A stretch of DNA of 22,246 bases from assembly GCF_001186125.1 (NCBI RefSeq), contig NW_014040538.1:78436-100681 (forward strand). Direction: 5' to 3'. Position 1 is the stretch's first letter. Every line of letters begins with the position of its first letter. The translations under genes were made by a program, and so were the position numbers. The notes beneath the pieces are model-generated. The model was not told the DNA's origin and made no database searches. It saw only the letters and a list, made by a program, of their open reading frames with translations. This stretch comes from Sphaeroforma arctica JP610. Its lineage: Eukaryota > Opisthokonta > Ichthyosporea > Ichthyophonida. Below, in pieces: positions 11,801-21,660 of the stretch.

Positions 11801-14800
11801 CTCGAAACTCAAACCATATGTGGTAGTATAATGTGAATTGTGTACAGGTCATATACATACTACAACCAACTTCAGGCCCAACACTTCCGGTCTGAACTTA
11901 CCGATTGCATTGCGCTTGGCTTGCACCACATGGTCAGTCATCACGCCAGTCATGACCACTGCCTCGTTTTGTGAGTAGACAAGACATTCAACAAAGTCAT
12001 TGTCCATGTTTCTCGCTGCCGCTTCGAAAATCTTTGTGTAGTCTTGTTGCCTGAGTGTAGTTGCGAGGGTGTCCGAACCGGCGAGCGTAATCAGACAAGC
12101 ATATAGGAGTTGTACCGTGTGTATCATTTGGTGGGATGTGGACGTGTACGGATTTAGGTATGGCATTTAAGTTGTTTCGACTAATGTGGATTTCAAACAT
12201 GCGTTGTACAATCTTGGCTATGGTACATAGTAGCAATACATTAGTAATAAAACAGGCAAGATATAAAGACTTTTCCCTCTAGGTAGGCATAGGGAGTCTA
12301 ATACAATCTCACTCTGCATACACCAAAGTGTATACGTGACGACAGCGTCGTAAGAATCTAGAACCGGGCGCACCTCTCATGTAGCATGTACTGTATAGTG
12401 TGGATTAACGAACTCGCCCTACAGCACGAACACAAGCAATGTCTGCTTATAGCTCGGTGTACTCGCTCATAAACATGTGCATATGTGACGGCAGCTCGTG
12501 ATAGAGTATCTGCGTGGTACCTGATGCGTTCCATGGTGCGTATGTACTGGCGTACGTGTGGTATACTTTTGTACAACGTGTTAGGTGCGGAAAGCCAATA
12601 GTGAAAGCAATTGCTGCACAAAAGGAGTATACACACATACTTTAAGTGGCGCATGTTTTGATAATCTAGCGACCTACGTGTGGTATGATCTATGCACGAC
12701 AATATATGTGTGACCCGAAAAGCAATTGCGAACCCATACATTCTAAATATATAATAAGTCTGTGAATTGGTGCAACCCACAAGAACTTATTGTTCCAAGG
12801 CGTGGATGTACTTACATACACACGTACTACTATGTACATCACAGCGTACGCGTGTAATGGTAGTAGTAATCAAATCTACGGTACATAAAGGGTGTATAAA
12901 ATGGGTTTCGCATTTGTCATAGCGTCTGTGTGACGACTAAAGTATGCCATGGCGAAGGTGAATCGACGCACAAAGTGCTATATCACTGTAAATGCACAGC
13001 ACACGATGAGTAAAGATTCAGTATATGCGTGGTGATTAAAGATTAACTTTGTATGTATATACATGCATACAGTATATGTGTGGTGATTAAAGGTCTCACA
13101 TGCGCCGTAGCATGCATGCAGTCATGTTGGATATACGTGAATTCCTTCGAACCAGTGCGACATTCATGAACTATCGTGTGGTTGGGTGTCCAGTGAGGCT
13201 GACGCCTAGAACAGTGCACAAGTGATCACTAACCTGATGCACGCTCTGGCCTATGTTTACCATGGTGGGCGTGTTGACTTACGTTTTGCATGGTGGATAC
13301 GTATTTGTGACGAGGGGCGTGAAACGTGCACAATAATTCTTGCGAGTCCGGTCTGGTCAACGCATGACAAAAAATGTAGTAGGGTTTGGAGACACCGTAC
13401 CGACTTGCGTGACACGGTGAGTATGCAAAGAGTGCATATTTCTTAATAGGTGGTTAACGAATGGCAAAAAAACACATATAGTTTGGCAAAAAGGGTTTCG
13501 AATTACGAGTGGTATGGTGTGTATGCGAATTGCGCGTGTTTTTTGGTAGGCGTTTGACTCGTGGTACAAACAGTATACTTTGACAAAAACGTACTGACTT
13601 ACGTGTGGCATGGTGTGTACGTGATGTGTGCGTATTTCTTCGTAGGCACAAGTTTCAACTGGGCAGACACGATGAAACCGAGTGTACCGTACGACCACGG
13701 AATGCTGTAGAATAGCTCCGGGTTCTCGGTCGCACTGCAATTCACCACTTCTCCATCTGCGTGCATGTGAATGTGTAAATGTGTATGTATGATGTATTTA
13801 GTACACACATACACAAATACTCACAAAAAACCGAGCCCACACACACACACACATATATATATATGGATAGTGGGGGCATATGGTCGTGTACAAGTATCTT
13901 GCTACATGCATGTCAATAATGGGTACGCAAAAGCGAGACTATATGCACGCAATTGCTCACAATGAGTTGTGCGTATCAATACAGTATATAAATACGTTGC
14001 CGACAACACACCCTACTGTATAGTCAGTAGTCCGTCAACAAAGTATATTGGAAGTATGTACGCAATACAGATATGCATATGCACTTATACACGGGTGTTA
14101 TCGCAAACACTGTTCTTCTCACAGTCTAATAAAGATACACACCACACTTCATGGACAACGGTGGTTCTCACAGTTCCAAAGTAGTACACACCACTTGTTC
14201 ATTGGTCAATTACCTGCAGTAACCAGTTCAATGCTCTTCACAATGTGTTGAAAGAGGCCGTGCTTGTGTGATGAAGTTTCCACCCCAAAGCCAGCAATGA
14301 GCCCTCCTACCTGTATGTGCCGAATCCGAACAAATGACAAGAATAGGTATGTGTGCGAATACAAGATATATTAAAATACGTGTACACGCACGGCTCAAGG
14401 TGGTTTCCATAGACACAGACCAAATTCTTACAATAAAACCAGCAGGTCCGACATTCTCGTTCTCAAATTGCATCATTAGCACACTTTGAACCTAGTTTAG
14501 AAAGGTCGTTTTGACCAAGAGCTCACACGTACACACTTGTCACTCAAAATGCATCACAACTAAATTAACAAGGTGTCTATCACCCTAGAATCCCTGCAAC
14601 AAACAGTGTTTTTCCTCGGGGTGTATGTATGGAGAACAAAGGTCTACTTTCCCCTTCACTACACAATGATTAATAGCATACTGTGAGATCGTCCAATTCG
14701 GGCGTGAGGGCTAGAGTCCAGCCAGTGGGAAGGATCAGTGACGTGATTTGGCCCATGGTGGCTAGCGGTTCAACTGGTAGTATAGATATGCATTTGTTTG

Positions 14801-17800
14801 GGATGAGTACGTAGAATGCTGAATGATACTAACCAAGACCGTTGACAGATTAATAAGGTATGCCGCAACAGCCAACATATACGCCCAAATAAAGTCATCA
14901 CAAGCTTTACTCGATAGAGGACGCAACACATAATATTCGCCATCGTTGTATGCATTGGAATTGCATAAGTAAGCCATTGTCGTGTACACAGTTGTGACTA
15001 TGGGTTGCGCAACTTAGGGTGGAAGTCACAGCGGCTGAGACGCTAACAATCCTCTATCAAACACATAAGTCGCGATGCGTGGTATTATCCGCACTCTGCG
15101 CAAAGTACCTCTCACCGTCCGCGCCTTCTGATCCACTTCGAGCACATCGTAAAGGTCCACGTTGATGTTGCTCATGGTCTCCTTGTATGTGCCAATCCTC
15201 AGAGAGATCGTTTTCCATCCAGCTCTGGTATGAATATTCGAATCGCAAACAAAAGACATTGCTTCAGAAGGCGTGGTTATCATGGATAGCAGGCCATTTG
15301 TAGTGCACTATGAGATATATCGCGTAGACAAATGTACTTGCTTTATTAGAGCACAATACATCACAGTGTCGGCAGCTTGAACTTCGGTACAATAAAACGT
15401 GCTAATGGACTCGAACATCTTGTCGTGCCCAAAGTACTGCCACAGAAAACGGTATAATAGGTCAAAACAAGGCCAAAAAGTCTGATGAATGCACGCACAG
15501 CCTACGTGGATATACAGTATATATATGTATATGCATATATACATACATACGCATATAGATATAGATGTAGATATACATGATATATATATATGCCATATCT
15601 AAAATTTTCAGATCGACCGCATCTAAACAATGAACACCCATACTCTGTTACTAACCTGGCGGTACACATTGGGCGCCTGCGACCGTCAGCGTTCCAGTCT
15701 TTAACTTGTTTCTGTACATGGGCCACACGAGCTACCCAATTGTACAAGAAAGACAGGGCAAATGAAATGAAATGGAAGGGGATACGAACGCATTGCAGAA
15801 TTAGTTTTCCTGTACATATTGCCAAATCAAATGGTAAATTTACTATTTCACGTTCTCCTTGAAACGCAACATCCGAATGGCGCATCTGTGCAGAGCAACA
15901 ATGTATCGCATATATGATCGAATCAATATCATAGCCTGAAAATATCCCAGGTTATTGGTTGCCATCCCTTCTTACCCTCCAGACCTCCGTATGGTTCACC
16001 GCCAACACCTTGGCACAAAAATCCACTCGTACACCGCTTAAATCCACTATCACAGCATATCTATAGACCATCAAAACACCTACATCCACATTGATGGCTC
16101 ACAGACGGCTCATACAATGTCGCTTCATGGGGGTGACAGGTGCCTGCGTGGTGACCGGTTCAAACTTCACCATAAAAATAAACAACAACAAAAACCACGA
16201 CATCGTACACGACACGAGCATACTGACGAATGTAACGCATATTACTAATCCAGCATCACAAGTATATCTAGTGTATATATGCCATCAAAAAATTGGGTAT
16301 ACACTCTAACATGCGAGTCACGAACATGCGTAACGACCGGACGCAACTTTATCTCGAATATAATACGGAACGGTAGGCGAGCCTATTCCAGACTGTGGCG
16401 TGTATTACTAAATCAGTGTCGTGTGTATATCATTCGTATGATACCTGAAAACCGAGTGTAGAACTTAAAACCTAAATCACGAACCTGCGTGATGGGCGGG
16501 CGCAGACTTCATCTTAAACACAATGGAGCTGCGCACATAGGAGACCGCATCGTACACAAGCGACATTGGCAGCAGCACCAGACAAGCAAAGATAGACCTA
16601 TGGTACGTTAGCATGTACCTGTAATTTGATAGATGCAATGGGGAGTGATGTCGTGTATGCATTAGGAATCTACGTCACGTACAAGCAGGAATTGGGAAGT
16701 TCATCTACTATATTGGTAAGCATTAATGGCTATGAGACATAGCCGTCAAAACCAGACACGCGAAAGTCATCCGGGAAGAGAGCCAGTGTGATCGTCTCGT
16801 AAGCGGTTGTTGGATATGTTGCTGAAGGTGTCCGTATAAGTGGGATTCTGACAGAAGGTCACCGTAGCTCGTAGGCCAAACTCCTACTCGAAAAATGGTA
16901 AAGTGATGCGTGTTTCAAATGAAGTGTGAACTGGGCCAAGCAGTTTATCCCGATAAAAGATCATAAGAATAGTAGTATAGTGATATAAAGCATGAATGCA
17001 AAATAGGATACATTAGAATTCAAGTTCAGAATGTATGTGGTGTATGCGAATCTTCTATGCATATCATAGTACTGAACGCAACACAGAGCGGTGATCTTGC
17101 TCACTTCACGCACCATGCACACACAGTGCAATAATATTCAAGTTAGAAATAAAGAAATCAGGTTACGAACACACTAAAAATTCATATACTCCATCCACCT
17201 GTTCAGTGCACCAACAAGTTGTGTATATACCGAGAAAAGCTCTTCCTAGAAATACAAGTACATACATATAAAGCCCACACCCTATCCCTGTGCTTAAAAC
17301 ATCGAAATGTAATTAAATGATACAGTCGTACTCGCACTATACATAGGGACAACATGATAAGATCAAACTCAAAGAGCACATACTATATACACCTATTCAG
17401 TGCGTCACGTAAGTCGTGTAACAACGAGATAAATTTGTTTGGATATATGTAGATACACACAAGTGTATGTCCATCCCTGTGTATATCATTGCAACGTTAA
17501 CGGTACAACCGTATTCGCGCTAAACATAGAAACGGCATAGGAATTAGTTCACTCGAGTCCGCGTAATCGATCCATCTGTTCAATGCGCCGCACCGGTCGT
17601 ACAAATAAGCAAATACATTCTATTGAATATATAACAAGTAATGACTATCTCTGTGTATAGACACCGAATATAAAAGATGCTAGCTTATTCACGCTAGACA
17701 GAGAACGTCATAAAAACACTCTCAAACCCACATACTCAATCCATTTGTTCAGTGCGCCACACAATTTTGTGTACTTAGTAGAAATACTACACTAACTATA

Positions 17801-18178
17801 CATATAACATGTAAATATTCACAAGTAGATAAAATATTCTTTCTACGATACAATATCGTAAATGCTAATATTTTCATATATCCATTTATGTACAAAAACC
17901 ACAAAGTCGGTCCATATTCTCTAATGTGCATATAGAAATATAGTTACCTGTGAACATGTATACATGCATAAAGGCGTGCCCATCTTTTAATATAATAACG
18001 AAGTGCTAATACGAACTTTATATTCATGCACAAAGGTCACATACTCTATCCATCGGTTCAGTGCGCAAGACATGGAGTCGACAATTGATTGAACAAATCG
18101 AGCAGCAGAGCCTGTCATGCCGTTCTTAGACGACGATCCCGCATCTGGCTTGCTTCTACCAGATTCTGCGTAGCACAT
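8881..18178 (-). CDS. DHCR24: Delta(24)-sterol reductase, DHCR24/DWF1 family, 13 exons
   Basis: This FAD-dependent enzyme of the ER membrane uses NADPH to reduce the C24 side-chain double bond of sterols (desmosterol to cholesterol in animals). Exons, in gene order: 18178-18045, 16618-16485, 15731-15656, 15224-15109, 14773-14682, 14310-14214, 13756-13603, 12050-11902, 11481-11354, 10947-10813, 10188-9980, 9430-9283, 8943-8881. They total 1635 nt, or 544 residues plus TGA; the human protein has 516. An in-frame TAG lies ten codons upstream of the chosen ATG. Residues 54-73 form the N-terminal membrane segment. Residues about 90-265 are the PCMH-type FAD domain, including [27 protein letters not shown] and SYGTLGF. 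Later landmarks are [13 protein letters not shown] (348-360), [17 protein letters not shown] (361-377), FVDIGAYG and LYADCYM (498-504). The C-terminal [11 protein letters not shown] matches the animal ending. Residues 1-44 are not conserved. It looks intact. Confidence 0.95.
9490..9665. repeat. AGACGTGT/CATCATATA minisatellite in intron 11
   Basis: Units begin with AGAC(G/A)(T/t)GT-type sequence at 9490, 9554, 9583, 9614 and 9649. Most continue into GCACATCATATACA and then TA-rich sequence. Spacings of 64, 29, 31 and 35 bp show expansion of the TA part. It lies just inside the acceptor of intron 11, ending about 60 bp from exon 12. Confidence 0.7.
10139..10640 (-). repeat. 112-bp exon-edge tandem array, intron 10/exon 11
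   Basis: Five units are spaced 113, 112, 112 and 112 bp apart (marker CG(C/G)ACT(C/T)GGCAG at 10152, 10265, 10377, 10489 and 10601). The unit at 10139-10190 is the true start of exon 11 with its acceptor. The outermost unit reproduces that start at 10637, exactly 449 bp (four units) away, preceded by AG. It encodes [13 protein letters not shown] against [13 protein letters not shown] in the true exon, and then meets a stop after 29 codons. The middle units have lost the first codons but keep CCCATC and CACTGCCGAGT. Each unit thus spans about 70 nt of exon plus about 43 nt of intron end. Confidence 0.85.
11088..11120. repeat. CA/TA microsatellite in intron 9
   Basis: A (CA)n run passes into (TA)n in intron 9, about 140 bp inside the acceptor. 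The same CA-to-TA arrangement is seen at 13840-13866 in intron 6. Confidence 0.8.
11520..11650. repeat. TA/ATAC microsatellite in intron 8
   Basis: TA runs with ATACATAA and ATACATGAAC-type interruptions lie close to the acceptor of intron 8, ending about 40 bp from exon 9. Long minus-strand open frames here are an effect of the simple repeat. Confidence 0.8.
12540..13645 (-). repeat. Diverged copies of exon 7 donor edge in intron 7
   Basis: The true exon 7 end and donor lie around 13590-13650. A diverged copy at about 13498-13550 matches it at roughly 34 of 44 bases by eye. Read in the exon frame it gives [15 protein letters not shown] against [15 protein letters not shown], followed by a GTAATT donor-like site. 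Further copies are at about 13390-13450 and 13265-13320 (spacings about 97, 98 and 126 bp). Weaker ones near 12670 and 12550 keep the TACGTGTGG core. A separate 51-bp duplication lies at 13019-13100. Intron 7 is the longest intron of the gene. Confidence 0.7.
13840..13866. repeat. CA/TA microsatellite in intron 6
   Basis: A short (CA)n run is followed by (TA)n in intron 6, about 85 bp before exon 7. Confidence 0.8.
14117..14209. repeat. 49-bp tandem duplication in intron 6
   Basis: Two diverged units start with TCTCACAGT at 14117 and 14166, and both carry ACACACCAC(A/T)-type sequence about 20 bases in. The second unit ends at the donor of intron 6, but no exon sequence is included. Confidence 0.55.
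15515..15600. repeat. TA/ATAC/GATA microsatellite in intron 3
   Basis: TA, ATAC and AGATAT runs lie in intron 3, about 55 bp after exon 3. A 78-codon minus-strand frame at 15308-15544 overlaps them. It has no similarity to the reductase and is not called. Confidence 0.75.
16110..16500 (-). repeat. Diverged copies of exon 2 donor edge in intron 2
   Basis: The true exon 2 end is at 16485. Two copies lie in the intron, with edges near 16325 and 16146. The copy ending near 16325 reads IIFEIK in the exon frame where the exon has IVFKMK, then needs a one-base shift to continue like the exon, and keeps the GTTCGTGA donor sequence. The copy ending near 16146 keeps VYDV and HHA where the exon has VYDA and HHA. 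It retains CACGCAGG at the edge, but GC replaces GT at the donor. Identity is roughly two thirds by eye. Confidence 0.65.
16619..17165. other. Rest of intron 1, no repeat copy seen
   Basis: This acceptor-side part of intron 1 shows no clear copy of exon 1. On the minus strand near 16700-16950 short frames look mildly protein-like (for example [18 protein letters not shown]), but they are not similar to the reductase and could not be assigned to a family. They may be chance or a decayed inserted fragment. Confidence 0.3.
17170..18060 (-). repeat. Diverged copies of exon 1 donor edge in intron 1
   Basis: The true exon 1 end (CALNRWIE with donor GTATGT) is at 18045. Four copies lie in the intron, marked by (G/A)TTCA(G/A)TG at 17747, 17578, 17395 and 17201; the true exon has it at 18056. 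In the exon frame they read [29 protein letters not shown] and [10 protein letters not shown]. Copies at 17747 and 17395 keep GTATGT, the one at 17201 has GTATAT, and the one at 17578 has lost GT. Spacings of 169, 183 and 194 bp, plus 309 bp to the true exon, point to an old array that includes intron sequence. Confidence 0.75.
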
Positions 18179-18348
18179 CGTTCCTGTAGCACAAACTGAG
18201 TACGTCTAGATACATAAATTATATAGGCTATGAGAAGTCACTCTGGTGTGTAGGTGTGTGTGTGTGATATGTGGATAGTGCACTACTTGTGGCTACCTAG
18301 AAATATTGATATGTAGGTGAAAAGTCTTCAGCTCAACGTACAGCAAAG

Positions 18349-18359
18349 CAGTATTTATA
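18349..18359 (-). promoter_or_regulatory. DHCR24: TATA-like box upstream of the sterol reductase
   Basis: TATAAATACTG lies on the minus strand about 170 nt upstream of the chosen ATG. If used with normal spacing, it would give a leader of about 140-150 nt. The same 11 bases occur in the same orientation relative to the divergent gene at 21663-21673. The call is by motif and position only. Confidence 0.4.
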
Positions 18360-18788
18360 CACAGCAGCTGTGAGATTTAGCGCGCTCGTGTATTCTACTC
18401 GAGTACTTCAGTGGACTTCGTTGTTCGTTATTTGACACGCTGACGCGTTTCTATTTTTGTTCACAAGCACCTGAGGTCTTCTTGAGCGGATCGTACGATT
18501 ATAGCATGACCAGAATTACACAATAAGAAGAAGTATTGACGACGTATTTTATTATTTAAATCATGGTATGATTCAGGAGACCTAAATGCAGAATGGTTCA
18601 TCTATGTGTAAATAAACAATTTTAAAATAAAATAACTCAAGAAGTGAGACAGTCACCAAAATTTTATCACACATTCTACATATGTTTAAAAAAACTTCAT
18701 GACCCTCTCTTCTACTACTACTCTCTACTAGATTAGTAAATATTTTTAAATATAACGGCTGATCGGACTCACGTCCGAAAACTTTTAG
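18360..18788. other. Intergenic DNA left of the inverted-repeat element
   Basis: AT-rich DNA beyond the presumed reductase core promoter. It ends in a pyrimidine-rich stretch at about 18700-18735, which resembles the one beyond the element at 19727-19760. No gene or other signal was seen. Confidence 0.4.
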
Positions 18789-19673
18789 GCCCTGTTCTGC
18801 AACTCAATATTACGGCCATTTTCGACGAAAATGTTCATTTTTGAAAAAAGAGCATTTTTCAAAATTCAAAATGGGCATTTTCTCTAAAAATCGATTTGCA
18901 TCTCAAACTTGAAAAATGTCCATACTTCCAAAATCACTTTTTTGAACTTCTATAGTCGCGTTTTTACATAAGTTTCAAATGCTGTTTTTGGTAAAAAAGA
19001 ATGGCCATTTCTTTGAATTCACGTAAAATTTCTTCTGAAACTGTACAAAATACTCTTTCAAAAATAGAATCGGTGATATGTATGGTTGATCATTAAGTAA
19101 TATGATTCGTTCTTTCGTGGAAAAAAGGGCGCGTTGCTATACGAATTATGAAAAGTAGCGTGCATGGAAATATTGTGCACAATGACAATGTCAAATGTAG
19201 ATATATGGCTATTTTGATCAGCCACATCAGACGAATTTTCAGCGATTCAGTCCCAGTGACCTCATCTTCCTCCACAAGAGAATCCATGGATCTAGGCGCG
19301 TGAGATGGGTTTGCACTCATTGTGGCTGATAAATGGGGTGGCACTTACAGATATTCTAACGATAATTTAACGAAAAATCTCAACAGTTAACAGCACGAAC
19401 AAAATGATACATGGCGCGTTTTGAGAAATGGCGCGGTTTCATTTTTGCTCTTTCTATTTTTGGCAGTTTCAATGTTTACGTAAATAAGCTGCCGTAGGCG
19501 TAAAAATCGACGGTTGGAAATAATGGCCGTTTTTAAAAAGTATATAAGGAACTCAAATATTTTTGAGAATGATGTTGTACCCATTTTATAATGAAAATCT
19601 GAAAATATAAAATCGATCTAAAATGGACTTTTTCAAAAATTGACATTTTCATGTTGAGTTGCAGAACAAGGCT
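18789..19673. mobile_element. 885-bp element with terminal inverted repeats (MITE-like)
   Basis: The left end (from 18789) and the reverse complement of the right end (to 19673) share GCC(C/T)TGTTCTGCAACTCAA-type sequence, 20 of 21 bases. A second matching block, GAAAATGT..ATTTTTGAAAAA, follows after about 20 bp on the left and 3 bp on the right. Possible 5-bp target duplications TTTAG (18784-18788) and TTCAG (19674-19678) match at four of five bases. Minus-strand frames at 19093-19344 (83 codons) and 19387-19584 have no transposase motif that I recognise. A non-autonomous DNA transposon is likely. A PIF/Harbinger relation is possible from the GGCC-type terminus, but unproven. Confidence 0.6.
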
Positions 19674-20751
19674 TCAGATTCGAAATCTATATACAGTAAA
19701 ATTGATGTTTGCATTTTAGCACAGCCTCCTCTCTACTATTCTCTCTCTAGCTAGTAGAAAGAGAGAGAATCAACAACTTTTGTGTTTATACATATTTATT
19801 TAAAAAAATACCACCATGAAAAATACCTACTTTAGAACAATTTTTCAAACCCGTTTCTAAGCCTCTCTATTTATTTATATCCAATTAGCTTACCGCGAAT
19901 AAAAAAATAGTATTTTAAAAAAGTGACTGAATTTTTGTTTGTACCGAACATCCTTTTTTGGCATGTGTTGTACTTTATAATCATTTTGTATACACTTTAG
20001 TAAATTTGACTATATACCTTATCTAGACCATCTATGCATAGGTATATACATGTGCATGTTCTTTCATACCAGCTTAAGCATCATAAGACGCGATGGAGGT
20101 GCAAGGGCTGTCACTGTTACTGTCACCCTTACTAGTGAAAAATCCACTATCCAATATAGTAGGTGTATTGGGCTGTTACTGTATGTATATATATATATAT
20201 ATATAAATATATATATATGTTTTATAATTATCAAATCGTTACACATTAAAGCTTCTGATTGACTGAGGTTACAGTTAGAAGGATTTTGAGTCTGAATGAG
20301 ACTAACGCTAAGACTCAAAGTTGAGTGTGAGCGTGAACGTGAACGTGAAAGTAAAAGAGAGATGTAAGTGTGTACACGCGTGTGTATTTCAAGACCGCTT
20401 TGAATATACGCTTTCAGTCGCCGCGGTGTCCCAGCCGTTTTTTATTGAAATATAGGTGTCCGTCCGGTTTTTGGACGATTTTGAAAAAGTTTATTTTACG
20501 TAGAGTAGTTGGAGTCTCAATAGTCGTAATGATAGTCGTAATGTGGGCAAAGAAACAGTCGTATTTTAAAAACTCTCAGATTCTCTCTCTCGCTCTGAGT
20601 CTCTCTCTCTCTCCAGATTGCGTCTCTAACTCACTATTGAGTCTATTCTCTCTCACAGGCTCTCTCAATACATTTAAAAAAAAAGATAGGTACTATTATT
20701 ATTTTTTTAAATACGGTACGTTAACGCGAATTTTTATATTAAATAAACGCT
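19674..20751. other. Intergenic AT- and pyrimidine-rich DNA
   Basis: No gene is called. The stretch holds a 10-bp perfect hairpin stem at 19738-19770 (ATTCTCTCTC with GAGAGAGAAT), a TA run near 20184-20218, four GTGANN hexamers at 20327-20350 and CT-rich tracts at 20581-20665. A 129-codon plus-strand frame at 20370-20759 crosses the CT tracts and is rich in Ser, Leu, Lys and Tyr. It is judged to be low-complexity chance. Confidence 0.4.
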
Positions 20752-20925
20752 ATGAATAACGTTTCGGGGTCAAATATGGATGATAAAATTATGGAATTGC
20801 GCTTGCACGATGAACCTATTTACAACCAAGTGGACCTTATAGCTCAAATTAACAGTCACTGTTGGGTATTTTTGGCGCCAAACTTTCTAGGACATAATGG
20901 GATCATGGTATTTATAACCTCATGA
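20752..20925 (+). CDS. Doubtful 57-residue ORF, unknown
   Basis: The frame starts at the ATG at 20752 and ends with TGA at 20923-20925. It has balanced composition (MDDKIMELRLHDEPIYNQVD in the first half, a hydrophobic C-terminal half) in an otherwise very AT-rich region. No family was recognised, and no splice partners or promoter were identified. It could be a small gene, an isolated exon or chance. Confidence 0.2.
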   Translation: MNNVSGSNMDDKIMELRLHDEPIYNQVDLIAQINSHCWVFLAPNFLGHNGIMVFITS

Positions 20926-21660
20926 AAGAACCCAGTCATATATGAGATGGACTATATGGTATATAAAAGTTGAGCGTAAATCGATTTTTAATTATGTATA
21001 AACGTTATGTTGGACAACTTTTTTAGTTTTTAGCTCTCTTTTAATTAAAAAAACAAAAACAAAAGCTCGCTATTTTTAAATTTTTTGTTAGAAGAAAACA
21101 ATATCAAAATGCACTGTCTCAGCATGAATACATACTACACAGCCTAAAAAAAATCAATCGAGGGACCTACAAGCAATCATAATGATAAAACAATGGTTTT
21201 TTATTTTTATCGAATGACTCTATTAATAGATCGCGAATGATAACTCATCATTTAAGTTATAGGCCATTCGAAATTAAGAATACATACATGATTCGACACG
21301 AGATAGAGATACCATTTGGCGAGATTTAATTGGACAAAATCAGTTGGAGTATTATTATGAACTGTCCACACTCGAACACTCACAAAGAGAGAGGAGAAGA
21401 AGATAAGGGTGGTACATATTTCAGGTTTGATTAGAAAATAATATAGTACTACTTTCCGGCTTTCGCCGGTGAAATTCGACCAAAATCCCATCATCCTCAT
21501 CTAAAATTCTAAATATATACCTCGCAAAACATTCATTAAAGGTGTCTGCATGCATAAATCTACCTAATTATCAAATGCTTCTGCTGCACTCTACCTTGCA
21601 TACCCATAAACAAGTAGATACATACATACATGCTAGACATACATACTATACATACATATC
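20926..21660. other. Intergenic DNA before the right-hand gene
   Basis: AT-rich, with no gene called. The minus-strand frame at 21252-21500 has no recognisable motif. ATAC tetranucleotide repeats occur at about 21618-21660, immediately before the TATA-like box of the next gene. Confidence 0.4.

Larger units (their letters stand above)
8944..18044 (-). other. DHCR24: Introns 1-12 of the sterol reductase gene
   Basis: Intron spans and lengths: 1, 18044-16619 (1426); 2, 16484-15732 (753); 3, 15655-15225 (431); 4, 15108-14774 (335); 5, 14681-14311 (371); 6, 14213-13757 (457); 7, 13602-12051 (1552); 8, 11901-11482 (420); 9, 11353-10948 (406); 10, 10812-10189 (624); 11, 9979-9431 (549); 12, 9282-8944 (339). 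Donors in order: GTATGT, GTTCGT, GTTAGT, GTACTT, GTATGC, GTAATT, GTAAGT, GTAAGT, GTATTG, GTATGG, GTATGT, GTAGGT. All acceptors end in AG (CAG in ten; TAG in introns 2 and 12). Phases are 2, 1, 2, 1, 0, 1, 2, 1, 0, 0, 2, 0. Every junction keeps both reading frame and family alignment, which is the main support for the coordinates. Confidence 0.9.

Noticed and set aside
12358-12780. 140-codon minus-strand open frame
   Set aside because: It lies wholly in intron 7, shows no family motif and overlaps weak copies of the exon 7 edge.
13357-13740. 127-codon minus-strand open frame with internal repeats
   Set aside because: It is a shifted frame over exon 7 and its diverged copies. The internal peptide repeats reflect the DNA array, not a second protein.
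14745-14773. Exon 5 starting at the nearer AG (TAG at about 14762)
   Set aside because: The upstream acceptor at 14774 restores VEPLATMGQ, which matches the family. The nearer site would drop conserved residues.
20370-20759. 129-codon plus-strand open frame
   Set aside because: It is low complexity across CT and AT tracts, with no motif and no supporting splice or promoter context.
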